Shown one piece after another: positions 17,476 to 26,601 of a stretch of DNA of 64,000 nt. Source of the DNA: UBA7328 sp002471345 (GTDB taxonomy: Bacteria; Bacteroidota; Bacteroidia; Chitinophagales; Saprospiraceae); the NCBI GenBank assembly GCA_964011275.1, contig CAXGOB010000002.1, forward strand, positions 134,338 to 198,337. Reading direction: 5' to 3'. The position numbers and the translations under genes were made by a program. How positions within the stretch are numbered: position 1 is the first letter of the stretch; every line of letters begins with the position of its first letter. The notes beneath the pieces are model-generated. The model saw nothing but the letters and a program-made list of their open reading frames with translations, was not told the origin of the DNA and searched no databases.

Positions 17476-18891
17476 ATGAAAATAAAAACGAGAGTATTCT
17501 TTTGGTCGCTGATAATTTCAATGCTCTTCAGTGCATGTGATTTTATTGATAAAAATGAACGGGAAAGACCAAATATTTTGTTCTTTCTTGTAGATGATCA
17601 AAGAGATGACCTTATTTCAAGTGCAGGTCATCCGGTTATTCAAACTCCTACAATTGATATTCTGGCTGAGAAGGGCATTCGGTTTACAAACGCATTTGTA
17701 ACCACTTCTATCTGCGCGGCTAGTAGAGCCTCCATTCTCACAAGCTTATATGAAAGTAAACACGGCTATACATTTGGCAAGAGTCCCTTAAAAACTGAAT
17801 TCATAAGCAACTCATATCCAGTTTTGATGAAAAGGTCAGGATATCAAACAGGCTTTATTGGAAAATTTGGAGTTTCCATTGAAAAGCAAGATAGTATGCT
17901 TGCACAAATGTTTGATTTTTATAGACCTTCTAAAAAATCAGTACCACATTTTGTAGAATTTTCAAACGGTCTCAAACGACATTCTGCTGAAATTAAAGGA
18001 GATCAAGCAATTGAATTTATTAAAACTCAATCCACAGATAAGCCATTTTGCTTATCTATTAGTTTTAATGCAGTACATGCAGTAGATAATGATAAGACTC
18101 CAGGGAATGAAGGACATTACCCCTATCCAAAGGCAGTAGCACATCTGTATGAAAATATTGAATTGCCTAAACCGGAATTGTCAGATTCTCTTATTTATGA
18201 AAATCATCCAGAATTTTTAAAAAATTCATTCAACAGAGAAAGGTACTATTGGCGCTGGGATACAGAAGAAAAGTATCAAGAGAATCTGAGAGCCTATTTT
18301 CGAATGATCAGCGGGTATGACAATGTGATGCATAGAGTAATATCAGAACTTAAAAAGAATGGCCTTGATAAGAATACGGTGATCATTTTTTCTTCTGACA
18401 ATGGTTATTATATGGGCAATAGAGGCTTTGCAGGTAAATGGTCTCATTATGAAGAATCTCTTCGAATTCCTTTAGTCATTTACGACCCACGAGCACCTCT
18501 AAAAACTTCAAAAAAAACGATTGATAAAATTGCACTGAATATTGATATACCAGCAACCATGCTTGATCTAGCAGGAGTTTCAAAACCTAATCTATTTCAG
18601 GGTGAAAGCCTTGTGCCTTTCATGAATGATAAAAAAAATGAATCTTGGCGCACAGATTTTCTATGTGAACATAGAATGGAGCACAATAAGATCCCTAAAT
18701 ATGTCGGGATACGTGATCAGAGATATGTCTATGCAAATTATTATGAACAAGAACCTCCATATGAGTATTTACACGATCTTCAAAAAGATCCTAAGCAATT
18801 AGAAAATATTGTGAATAATATAGAATACAAAGATGTTCTCCAGAATATGAGAGTGAGGTGTGATAACTTGGAAAATGAAGCCAAAAACTAA
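17476..18891 (+). CDS. sulfatase (type I, formylglycine-dependent), lipoprotein
   Basis: A 471-residue exported sulfatase. The signal ends in a lipobox (MLFSAC near residue 21). The alkaline-phosphatase-fold core shows RPNILFFLVDDQRDD, with metal-binding Asp residues, and the active-site signature C80-A-A-S-R84, in which Cys80 would be oxidised to formylglycine by an anaerobic or aerobic maturase not present here. Later SSDNGYYMGNRGFAGKW supplies further metal ligands. It hydrolyses sulfate esters, most likely on algal or animal polysaccharides. No polysaccharide utilisation locus (SusC/SusD) is nearby, so the substrate cannot be inferred. Confidence 0.92.
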   Translation: MKIKTRVFFWSLIISMLFSACDFIDKNERERPNILFFLVDDQRDDLISSAGHPVIQTPTIDILAEKGIRFTNAFVTTSICAASRASILTSLYESKHGYTFGKSPLKTEFISNSYPVLMKRSGYQTGFIGKFGVSIEKQDSMLAQMFDFYRPSKKSVPHFVEFSNGLKRHSAEIKGDQAIEFIKTQSTDKPFCLSISFNAVHAVDNDKTPGNEGHYPYPKAVAHLYENIELPKPELSDSLIYENHPEFLKNSFNRERYYWRWDTEEKYQENLRAYFRMISGYDNVMHRVISELKKNGLDKNTVIIFSSDNGYYMGNRGFAGKWSHYEESLRIPLVIYDPRAPLKTSKKTIDKIALNIDIPATMLDLAGVSKPNLFQGESLVPFMNDKKNESWRTDFLCEHRMEHNKIPKYVGIRDQRYVYANYYEQEPPYEYLHDLQKDPKQLENIVNNIEYKDVLQNMRVRCDNLENEAKN

Positions 18892-18932
18892 AAGTCTCAC
18901 GCAAAGAGAAAATCACTAAAATAGATTCACAA

Positions 18933-19058
18933 ATGAGTGATCTCGTTCAAACAATACAAAGGTTATAAGAGCACTACTCTAATATTGAACACAAAGCTTG
19001 GAATAGAGAAACAATTTGGAATGAAATAATGATAGATAAATGTAATTGTAAAAAGTAG
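18933..19058 (+). pseudogene. possible decayed short ORF
   Basis: A reading frame of 41 codons from ATG at 18933 reads protein-like sequence (MSDLVQTIQRL, then EHYSNIEHKAWNRETIWNEI) but contains an in-frame TAA at 18966. It might be the remnant of a short gene or chance. No family was recognised. Confidence 0.2.
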
Positions 19059-19068
19059 AGATTCATCT

Positions 19069-19605
19069 ATGAACGAGAATTCAGTTATACAAGAGCTCTT
19101 AGTGAAAGCTTGGGAAATGAGAAGAGTAGGAAATTACGATGACGCTAGACATATTGTAAAGGAAGCTCAAAGGCTATGCAATGATTATGATTACAATTCT
19201 TTGGGTAGAATATTCCACATCAAAATGCAATTTGAATCAGATCACCGCCGTCTATCAAAAGCTTTGGAATTGTGCAAGAAGTCCTTGATAAACTATAAAA
19301 AATCAAACAATTTGAACAAAATTGCACATTCGACTAGGCATCTTGCCGATTTAGAACGGCATCTTGGAAAAGAGGATGACTCAGAAAATAATTATAGAGT
19401 GGCGATAGACATTTATAAAAATAACCCCAACACCAGCAATGGCGACCTGGCAAATGCTCTCCGTGGATTTGGTCTTCTCCTCGAGAAACGTAGAAAGATC
19501 AAAGAAGCTATTGCTGTATGGAAAGAAACGAAAGATTTATATCAAGCTTGTAATTTACAAGCAGGTGTAGATGAAGCCAATAATAGATTAGGTTTATTGG
19601 CATAA
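19069..19605 (+). CDS. small tetratricopeptide-repeat protein
   Basis: A 178-residue cytoplasmic all-helical protein without a signal peptide. Four TPR-like units can be read, e.g. AWEMRRVGNYDDARHIVKEAQRLC, RLSKALELCKKSLINYKK, HSTRHLADLERHLGKEDDSENNYRVAIDIYK and ALRGFGLLLEKRRKIKEAIAVWKETKDLY. Probably a protein-interaction scaffold. Homologous proteins of this length occur singly in many bacteria. The neighbours (sulfatase, GNAT) do not indicate a partner. Confidence 0.75.
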   Translation: MNENSVIQELLVKAWEMRRVGNYDDARHIVKEAQRLCNDYDYNSLGRIFHIKMQFESDHRRLSKALELCKKSLINYKKSNNLNKIAHSTRHLADLERHLGKEDDSENNYRVAIDIYKNNPNTSNGDLANALRGFGLLLEKRRKIKEAIAVWKETKDLYQACNLQAGVDEANNRLGLLA

Positions 19606-19680
19606 AACATCTAATTCTTAAGTGTGAATTGCTTGAATTCAATATTTGGAAGTTCTAAAATCAAAGATTGACAAACGAAA

Positions 19681-20199
19681 ATGCAGCTGAGAAAAGCCTC
19701 TCTAGAAGATAAAACAGAACTGAAGCAAATATGTATTTCAGGATACTCAATTTGTTTTGCTGACTATTGGAATGCAAATGGATTGGAATGGTATTTAAAT
19801 GAACAGTTTGGCGACCAAAAATTAAAGACTGATTTAGCTAACAAGAATATTGATTATTATCTCATTTATGACACCAAGGACCTGATAGGGTTTGTTAAAG
19901 TCAACAGTAATCCAAATCCAACTTTTCCGACTCAAGTCACAACTGAATTAGAGAAAATGTATGTGCTTCCTGAATTTAAAGGACAAGGTATAGGAAGAAA
20001 AGTACTAACTGAAGTGATTAATATCATTCAAAAAAGAGGAAGTAGAATGTTTTTTCTTGACGTTCTAGACACAAATAAAAGTGCAATTGAATTTTATAAA
20101 AAACTTGGGTTTAATTTTCTTCACAGTTCTCGACTAAATCTTCCATATTTTAAGGACCATTTAAGAGGAATAAATAGAATGATAATGGAGCTAGCATGA
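19681..20199 (+). CDS. GNAT family N-acetyltransferase
   Basis: A 172-residue GCN5-related acetyltransferase. The acetyl-CoA-binding motif A is clear: LEKMYVLPEFKGQGIGRKVLTEVI (Q/RxxGxG/A as GQGIGRK). It is followed by motif B, NKSAIEFYKKLGFNFL. The acceptor (antibiotic, polyamine, protein or amino acid) cannot be told. It is one of two unrelated GNAT genes side by side in an accessory stretch. Confidence 0.88.
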   Translation: MQLRKASLEDKTELKQICISGYSICFADYWNANGLEWYLNEQFGDQKLKTDLANKNIDYYLIYDTKDLIGFVKVNSNPNPTFPTQVTTELEKMYVLPEFKGQGIGRKVLTEVINIIQKRGSRMFFLDVLDTNKSAIEFYKKLGFNFLHSSRLNLPYFKDHLRGINRMIMELA

Positions 20200-20267
20200 A
20201 AAACTAATTGTCATTAATAGCTTAATCTAAAAATTTGTAAAACCTTTATGACATTTAAAATCCTTAA

Positions 20268-20744
20268 ATGGAATTTGTAACTACAATAGAATTATCTAAA
20301 ATTTGGAAAGTTGAAATTCTATCTCTTTGGAATAATGAATATCCAATTCAGCTCAACTATAATACCTTATCAGATTTTGAATCCTTCTTGAATCCTCTGA
20401 CCGATCAATCTCATATTGTAGTAGTTGATGACAACCAAAGGATTCAAGGTTGGTATTTTGATTTTATTAGAGATAATGCAAGATGGTTTATTATAATATT
20501 AGATTCAAAAGTACATGGGCAAGGTTTAGGCACTCAGTTTTTGAACAAGGCAAAGGAAAAGAAATCACAACTGAATGGATGGGTCATAGATCATAGTGAT
20601 GATAAAAAAAGAAATGGGCAGTTTTATCAATCACCATTGAATTTCTATATGAAAAATGGGTTTAAACTATTATCAGATAATAGGATTAAAAATGAAACAA
20701 TTTCAGCTGTACATATAGAATGGAAAAAAGAAGAATTCATCTAA
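20268..20744 (+). CDS. GNAT-like N-acetyltransferase
   Basis: A 158-residue protein with a GNAT fold. HIVVVDDNQRIQGWYFDFIRDNARWFIIILDSKVHGQGLGTQFLNKAKEK contains the strand pair and GQGLGT pyrophosphate-binding loop, and SPLNFYMKNGFKLL matches motif B. The N-terminal half is less typical than in the preceding GNAT. The two genes share little sequence, so this is not a recent duplication. The substrate is unknown. Confidence 0.8.
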   Translation: MEFVTTIELSKIWKVEILSLWNNEYPIQLNYNTLSDFESFLNPLTDQSHIVVVDDNQRIQGWYFDFIRDNARWFIIILDSKVHGQGLGTQFLNKAKEKKSQLNGWVIDHSDDKKRNGQFYQSPLNFYMKNGFKLLSDNRIKNETISAVHIEWKKEEFI

Positions 20745-20840
20745 TTCAAATAAGGATCTAAAACAACCTCATCAGATATTTCTAAATACTTCTAAAAATC
20801 CTAGGTCATAATAATTTGAATCTTGATAAAAAATAAACCC

Positions 20841-21011
20841 ATGAAACCTTCCACAAGTTATAGACCTGATCATAGTAGACTGATAATAAGATTAGAGCAA
20901 AAGATTTAGCATCACGTCCAAAATGAAGAAACATTTACCAATTGGTTTTGAAAGCTATTTGATATTATTCCTTCAGATTTGAAAAATGAGCAAAGTATTG
21001 ATAGAACACAA
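20841..21011 (+). pseudogene. possible decayed ORF
   Basis: A frame from ATG at 20841 reads MKPSTSYRPDHSRLIIRL, then HHVQNEETFTNWF, then KLFDIIPSDLKNEQSIDRTQ. It is broken by TAG and TGA before a final TGA. The compositional continuity across the stops suggests a degraded small gene, but no family was recognised. The rest of the 349-base gap from 20745 to 21093 shows nothing else. Confidence 0.3.
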
Positions 21012-21093
21012 TGAATATGCATGAAGAACTGTGAAAATATCGTTCCTTGTTATAGTTCATTAAAATTGAGTTACAATTTCCCTTCTTTTCAAA

Positions 21094-22182
21094 ATGATAA
21101 AGAATAAGATTCACCATTCTGTGTACTCCATTTTTCTGCCCTCTGTGTTGATCATTGCTTTTTTACTATACTGGAAGGTAGATTATAGTACTGAATTGAA
21201 AAATTTAAATTTGAGCAACATTCATGAAAAACAGAGAGGTGCTCATGTCTTTAGTATAAGAGATACTTCTGATTTTCAGACTATAAGTGAATACAATTTT
21301 AATTGGATCACAGTAGTATCTTGGGGGTACCAAAATGATTTTGATAGCCCAAATGTCAGACATCACAATGGTGACAGTCTGATGATACAAAGCAGAGATT
21401 CAGCTTGGGTTAATAGAATTATGCTAATTCGAGATAAGGGATATAAAGTCTTTGTCAAACCACATATCTGGATCAGTGACCCCTCAGACGACAAATGGCG
21501 ATCAGACATATTTCCATCTGATGAAGAAAACTGGGAATTATGGCAAAAAAGTTACAGAGATTTTATTATTCGATATGCAAAAGTGGCAGAACAAGCTAAT
21601 GCCGAGATGTTTTGTATAGGAACAGAATTATCTCGATTAGCAACTTCTAAGTCCCAATTTTAGCAAGATTTAATAAAAGAAGTAAAAACCGTTTATTCTG
21701 GTAAATTGACCTATGCTGCAAATTGGCACAATGAATATGAAAAAATAACTTTCTGGGATCAATTGGATTACATAGGTATTCAGGCTTATTTCCCTTTGGT
21801 CAAATTAAAGAATCCAACCACTGAACAGCTTACAAAAGGTTGGGATAAATATTTGCCCAAACTAAAATCTCTTTATGGAAAGTACAATCGAAGAATACTG
21901 TTTACAGAAATGGGCTATAAGAGTACCGCTTCTAGTGCTATCAGACCTTGGGAATGGGCAGAAAAATCAACGGACAAAGAAGTTTCTTACTCTCCAGAAA
22001 CACAAGCCAATTGCTATAAAGCATTTTTTGAATCTGTGTGGGTACAGGACTGGTTTGCTGGTGTACATATTTGGCAATTAAGAAGTAATTACAATATCAA
22101 TAGGGCAAAGAAAGATTTGGACTTTACTCCTCAAGGCAAACCTGCACAACAAGTTATTGCTGAAGGATTTAAATTGGATTAA
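21094..22182 (+). pseudogene. GH113-like glycoside hydrolase interrupted by an in-frame amber codon
   Basis: Two adjacent open frames (21094-21663 and from 21664 on) are in the same frame and form one 362-codon gene broken only by TAG at 21661-21663. Before it are an N-terminal membrane anchor (about 10-27), FVKPHIWISDPSDDKWRSDIF and MFCIGTELSRLATSKSQF. After it are QDLIKEVKTVYSGKLTYAANW, DYIGIQAYFPL and RRILFTEMGYKST. These are the acid/base (CIGTE) and nucleophile (LFTEMG) regions of GH113-like TIM-barrel enzymes (beta-mannanase family). Relatives commonly have Trp at this place (FW..LI), so a single TGG to TAG change explains the break. It is either a real nonsense mutation or a sequencing error. 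Confidence 0.82.
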
Positions 22183-22253
22183 ATAAAAACATTCCTTGCT
22201 TAAAGTTGAAGCCAAGAGTTGTTAAATACTTTTCGTCTGATCATTTCCCTTGG

Positions 22254-23603
22254 CTAATTACATCCTGCAATCTGAGCCGTAAGAACACTTCCCAATTCCA
22301 ATTCAAAATCTTCATTAAAAGTTATGGAAGTACCTGCTTGATACAAAACTGAAGCATTATTAGCCACATTACAATCTATCCCAATTGTATCAGAAGCAAT
22401 ACTCTGATGCTGTCCTCCGGATATATCTGCAGTAAGGTTAGCATTGGTTACTTCACAATCTCCATCCAAAAGAAATAAAGCACCATGCGTGTCAAAAGGG
22501 TCAGACCACTTTTCATCAGTATAAATATTAGATCCTGTGAGGGTGAGTAGAAAGGCTTCGAGATTGTCCTTTTCAGTTTCTGATAAGTTTAGATTCTGAC
22601 TCTGTGTGCCATCGTCGCCTCCTCTTCTTAATCTCCCATCCAGATTATTATTGAAAGGTGGATTATCATAGTGATCTATCATTTGTCTGATGGTTGTAAA
22701 ACTTCCATCATGCATCATTGGGCCATTAAGTGAACCATCAGGATTCACAAGGTCTCTTAGCGAAGGTGATCTTGTATTAGTCAGATCGGTACCAGCAGGA
22801 TTTCCCGCTACTGTAATGACCCCATTATTATTTCTATCATTATCCATATCAAATGTAGGTGCATTATGGCATCTATCACATCCGGCACCTCCTGCGTTTT
22901 GATTAGCCATGAATAGATCCTTACCTGCTTCTTCTACAGCAGAAAATAATGCAAAATCAGCATCTTCGTCACCACCAGCATTTGCAAGAGCTTCATCATA
23001 TTTGGAGTCAAATGAGACAATACTTCTTATAAATTGTGCCAAGGCGAATTGCATTCGTTCCTCTGTGATTGTATTTGTTCCAAATGAATTTTGAAATAAA
23101 GTAGGATAGTAAGAAATGTCATTCATTCTACTAATCAGAGAATCCAGGTCTGGTTGTCCATTGGTCCCACTAAATCCCATTTCAGCAAAATCTTGAATTG
23201 GTCGAGTAGTTTGATCTTCTAGGGTAGCAGCTCTTGCATCCCAAAAGAAATTTTCCTCCCTACCAAATCTAGCATTAACTAATCTCATACTATGCCTGCC
23301 TGTAAATCCCCCATTAAAACCTTTACTTACAGTAGCTGTATCACTAAAAGCAAACTGTTGCTGATGGCAAGAGGCACATGCTACCGTACTATTCAAAGAA
23401 AGTTTTTTGTCATAAAACAACACCCTACCCAAAGTGGCTCCAATGTCCGTCATGTCATTGTTATTTGGAGTGTTATCACGGTTATTGGGTACATATGATG
23501 GAATCGTCTGACCATCATAATCAAATAGGCTAGTTAGATCTATGGAGGCAGAAAGAAGTATGACCGCACATATTGGTAAAAAAGTGAGTAGTCGATTTTT
23601 CAT
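22254..23603 (-). CDS. di-haem cytochrome c peroxidase family protein with C-terminal sorting-like domain
   Basis: A 449-residue exported MauG/CcpA-type protein. The signal peptide is at about 1-20. Two c-type haem sites are C76-x-x-C79-H80 (ACASCHQQ) and C242-x-x-C245-H246 (GCDRCHNA). Conserved FWDARAATLEDQTTRPIQDFAEMG and the methionine-rich GPMMHDGSFTTIRQMIDHYDNPP follow. It reduces hydrogen peroxide or oxidises a periplasmic substrate. From about residue 375 a Cys-containing tail, ending ITFNEDFELELGSVLTAQIAGC plus one residue, resembles the 3-coathanger/GCx-type C-terminal modules of Bacteroidota secreted proteins. This suggests secretion or surface attachment rather than plain periplasmic location. 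Confidence 0.9.
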   Translation of the reverse strand: MKNRLLTFLPICAVILLSASIDLTSLFDYDGQTIPSYVPNNRDNTPNNNDMTDIGATLGRVLFYDKKLSLNSTVACASCHQQQFAFSDTATVSKGFNGGFTGRHSMRLVNARFGREENFFWDARAATLEDQTTRPIQDFAEMGFSGTNGQPDLDSLISRMNDISYYPTLFQNSFGTNTITEERMQFALAQFIRSIVSFDSKYDEALANAGGDEDADFALFSAVEEAGKDLFMANQNAGGAGCDRCHNAPTFDMDNDRNNNGVITVAGNPAGTDLTNTRSPSLRDLVNPDGSLNGPMMHDGSFTTIRQMIDHYDNPPFNNNLDGRLRRGGDDGTQSQNLNLSETEKDNLEAFLLTLTGSNIYTDEKWSDPFDTHGALFLLDGDCEVTNANLTADISGGQHQSIASDTIGIDCNVANNASVLYQAGTSITFNEDFELELGSVLTAQIAGCN

Positions 23604-23792
23604 TTATTATCATTAGAGAAATATTGGAAATGGCCAGCTTCTAGTGGTGAAAATGTTTAGATATATCTGTTAAAGAACAAAAACCGATTATTGTACTGTT
23701 AATTTTTGGATTTTATTTCTATGCCAATCAGGATTGACCGATCTTGAATAAAATTTACACCATTTAGCACAATATTTGACACTAATAAAATA

Positions 23793-24710
23793 ATGAACAG
23801 GTACAATTTTTTCGCATTTCTTTCAGGTTGTATTTTTTGCTTTTTTGTATTTGTTGCTTTTGCAGAAACAATTGATAGCACGAGCAATCCTCTTAAAATC
23901 TTCAATCTCCCACAGATTGTAAAAGCAGCTGATGTCAATTCTAAAGTTTTTGTGTTTGCGGGTGAGCAGATTCCACTTACTATGGATGCTAAAGAGAGGT
24001 TAGACAGAGAACTATCTGTTAATTCATATTATCACTCTGCAATGATTCAATATCTCAAATTATCTAATAGATATTTTCCTGTTATTGAAAAGATACTTTT
24101 GGAAAATGGGGTTCCTGATGACTTTAAGTATTTAGCCGTTGCAGAAAGTGGTTTGAGACATGTCACTTCATCTGCAAATGCCAAAGGGTTTTGGCAATTC
24201 AGAAAGCTGGCAGCAAAAGAAATGAATCTAGAAGTAAATGATGAAGTAGATGAACGATATCATATTGAAAGGTCAACAAGGGCTGCATGTCATTATCTTC
24301 TTCAACTTAAGAGAAGGTTTGGCACCTGGGTAGATGCAGCAGCAGCTTATAATGTAGGTCCTACTAACTATAGAAATGATCTAAGAGATCAAAAAGAGAA
24401 CACTTATTACGACATGAATCTTCCTGAGGAAACTATGCGATATATCTTCAGATTAGTGGCAATAAAAGAAATCATGTCACAACCAGACCGATTTGGTTTT
24501 TATATAGATCAGATGGAAAGATATCCACCACTCGATAATTATCGTGAAGTTCTAGTAGATCAATCTATAGAAAATTGGGGAGATTTTGCCCATGAGAATG
24601 GTGTCACCTATAGACAACTAAAAATATACAACCCATGGCTTAGAGATAATCACCTTACTGTAATTAAGAATAAATATCAGATCAAGATTCCGAATGATGT
24701 AGGGAAATAA
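23793..24710 (+). CDS. MltD-like lytic murein transglycosylase with C-terminal LysM-like segment
   Basis: A 305-residue exported protein (signal peptide about 1-24, ending AFA). The SLT domain shows VPDDFKYLAVAESGLRH, with the catalytic E118, then SANAKGFWQFRKLAAKEMNL, and AAAYNVGPTNYRN further on. The last 45 residues (VTYRQLKIYNPWLRDNHLTV...YQIKIP) look like one LysM peptidoglycan-binding repeat. It cleaves the MurNAc-GlcNAc bond to 1,6-anhydromuropeptides in the periplasm. It is convergent with the PfkB gene, with 4 bases between the stop codons. Confidence 0.9.
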   Translation: MNRYNFFAFLSGCIFCFFVFVAFAETIDSTSNPLKIFNLPQIVKAADVNSKVFVFAGEQIPLTMDAKERLDRELSVNSYYHSAMIQYLKLSNRYFPVIEKILLENGVPDDFKYLAVAESGLRHVTSSANAKGFWQFRKLAAKEMNLEVNDEVDERYHIERSTRAACHYLLQLKRRFGTWVDAAAAYNVGPTNYRNDLRDQKENTYYDMNLPEETMRYIFRLVAIKEIMSQPDRFGFYIDQMERYPPLDNYREVLVDQSIENWGDFAHENGVTYRQLKIYNPWLRDNHLTVIKNKYQIKIPNDVGK

Positions 24711-24714
24711 TGCT

Positions 24715-25629
24715 TTAAAGTTCGAAACGAGTGAGGTTGTAAAATCTTCTCAATCTATCATCAATATTCTTTTGGTCCAGTTTTTTAATATTCCAATTAC
24801 TAAAATCTTCTACACAGAACGAAGCCATGGCCGATCCGTGTACAATTCCTCTTTTCATATTTTCAAAAGAGGAGTCACCAGTACTTGCCATGTACCCAAT
24901 AAAACCTCCAGCAAAACAATCTCCTGCTCCAGTAGGATCTTTCACTTGATGTAAAGGAAGAGCTGGTGCAAAAAATACATCATCACCGTGGAATAGAAGT
25001 GCACCATGTTCACCCTTCTTTATAATAAGGTACTTCGGGCCCATTTTTTGAATAACTTCAGCAGCTTTTATAAGTGCATATTCCCCAGAAAGCTGTCTTG
25101 CTTCTTCATCATTTATAGTAAGCACATCCACACGCTTTAAAACTTCTTTGAGGCGATCCAATGCCACATCCATCCAAAAATTCATAGTGTCTAGCATGAC
25201 CAATTTGGGCTTTACACTCAATTGATCTAATACACTGATTTGAATATCAGGTGTGAGGTTACCTAACATAATGTATTCGCTGTCTTTATATCCATTAGGA
25301 ATTTTTGGATCAAAATCTGCTAGTACATTTAAATCAGTTACAAGAGTGTCTCTTCCATTCATGTCATCATGATACTTCCCGGCCCAAAAGAAAGATTTAC
25401 CGTCTTTTACCACTTCCACTCCATCCAGATCCATACCTCTATTCTTCATATCTGATAATTCCTTATCTTGATAATCATCACCTATAATGGATACAATTTT
25501 GATGTCATTCACAAAATAGCTAGCTGCATAGCCTATGTATTGACCAGATCCGCCTATCACCATTTCTTCTTTACCAAATGGAGTCTCTATTGTATCATAT
25601 GCAACTGTACCTACTACTAATAAACTCAT
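24715..25629 (-). CDS. PfkB family carbohydrate/nucleoside kinase
   Basis: A 304-residue ribokinase-fold kinase. The N-terminal glycine pair GGSGQYIGYAA and the C-terminal signature DPTGAGDCFAGGFIGYM, with the catalytic Asp and the anion hole GAGD, are intact. PfkB members phosphorylate sugars or nucleosides; the closest general look is adenosine/ribokinase-like proteins annotated in Bacteroidota as sugar kinase. The exact substrate is open. The gene is monocistronic, convergent with mltD and divergent from tatA. Confidence 0.9.
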   Translation of the reverse strand: MSLLVVGTVAYDTIETPFGKEEMVIGGSGQYIGYAASYFVNDIKIVSIIGDDYQDKELSDMKNRGMDLDGVEVVKDGKSFFWAGKYHDDMNGRDTLVTDLNVLADFDPKIPNGYKDSEYIMLGNLTPDIQISVLDQLSVKPKLVMLDTMNFWMDVALDRLKEVLKRVDVLTINDEEARQLSGEYALIKAAEVIQKMGPKYLIIKKGEHGALLFHGDDVFFAPALPLHQVKDPTGAGDCFAGGFIGYMASTGDSSFENMKRGIVHGSAMASFCVEDFSNWNIKKLDQKNIDDRLRRFYNLTRFEL

Positions 25630-25707
25630 ATCTCATTTTGTTAGGTTGCAAATGTAGCCTTTTGATAAATTTTAGATTAATTTGCGGACGGAGATAAATA
25701 AAATAAG

Positions 25708-25902
25708 ATGACTTTTAATTTTCTATTTTCATTTGCAGGCCCAGAAATGATCATTATTGCACTGATTGTTTTACTTCTATTTGGTGGTAAAAAAGTGCCA
25801 GAATTAATGAAAGGTTTAGGTAAGGGTATTAGAGAGTTTAACTCGGCAAAAAACACCATTGAAACCGAAATCAAAGAAAGCGTCAAAGACGTAGAAAAGT
25901 AA
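25708..25902 (+). CDS. tatA: twin-arginine translocase subunit TatA
   Basis: A 64-residue TatA: a short periplasmic N-terminus, a transmembrane helix (GPEMIIIALIVLLLFGGKKVPELMKG), then an amphipathic helix (GLGKGIREFNSAKN) and a short acidic/basic tail. The FGGKKVPELMKGLGKGI hinge is diagnostic. It oligomerises to form the pore for folded twin-arginine precursors. tatC is not in this window. Confidence 0.92.
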   Translation: MTFNFLFSFAGPEMIIIALIVLLLFGGKKVPELMKGLGKGIREFNSAKNTIETEIKESVKDVEK

Positions 25903-25920
25903 CTGTTAAGCAATAGCGGC

Positions 25921-26601
25921 GTGAAGCCTAGCCATAACTTACCTAGATTTTTACCATTCACTATTCTCTTTATAACATTGGGACTAGTAGATCTTTTTGC
26001 GGTTTCTTATTATCCATCATTCCGATGGATAAGTAAACCCCTAATCATGATCAGCTTGATAAGCTACTATTTTTTTAGTACTAGAGATCGTTCTCTTTTT
26101 AACGTGGTTTTTTTCGCTGGATTGATTGCCGCTCTGCTAGGTGATGTGTTTCTTCTTTTAAATGGAGAAAAATATTTTTTGTTGGGTCTTGGCAGCTTTC
26201 TCATAATGCAAGTGATATATATCTTCACTTTTATAAAAGGATCGTATCATAGATCTACTTCAAAAGGATTAATAGCTTTAGTCTTTCTTGTGACCTTAAT
26301 TTATTTTTTGAAATTACTCTGGCCACATCTCGATGCAATGGCAATTCCAGTATCCATATATTCTTTGATCATTGTAGTCATGGCAATTAGTGCCTTGATG
26401 AGAAATAAAAATCTTACTGGTTACAATTGGGTATTAGGTGGTGCCATTCTTTTCATGATATCAGATGGGTTCATTGCATGGAATAAATTTATGACTCCTG
26501 TAGCTCTAGGAGGTATAATAGTAATGAGCACATATATACTTGCTCAGTATTTTATTTTGATGGGTATGTTGAAAGGAGTTTACAGTACTAGATCTGAATA
26601 A
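25921..26601 (+). CDS. lysoplasmalogenase family membrane protein (YhhN)
   Basis: A 226-residue integral membrane protein with about eight hydrophobic helices. It matches the YhhN/TMEM86 family, for instance AGLIAALLGDVFLLL and GAILFMISDGFIAWNKF, which carry the conserved Asp residues of the family. Members of this family hydrolyse the vinyl ether bond of lysoplasmalogens in animals; in bacteria the substrate is uncertain. The start is GTG at 25921, 18 bases after tatA. It overlaps the convergent GHMP kinase gene by 22 bases at the 3' end. Confidence 0.85.
   Translation: MKPSHNLPRFLPFTILFITLGLVDLFAVSYYPSFRWISKPLIMISLISYYFFSTRDRSLFNVVFFAGLIAALLGDVFLLLNGEKYFLLGLGSFLIMQVIYIFTFIKGSYHRSTSKGLIALVFLVTLIYFLKLLWPHLDAMAIPVSIYSLIIVVMAISALMRNKNLTGYNWVLGGAILFMISDGFIAWNKFMTPVALGGIIVMSTYILAQYFILMGMLKGVYSTRSE

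Noticed and set aside
18933..22182. Stop-codon recoding as the reason for in-frame TAA, TAG and TGA
   Set aside because: All three stops end normal genes across the window, and the affected frames differ in which stop breaks them. Gene decay or sequencing error is simpler.
23699..23938. 79-residue minus-strand ORF upstream of the transglycosylase
   Set aside because: It is antisense to the signal peptide region of a well-supported gene and has no family similarity.
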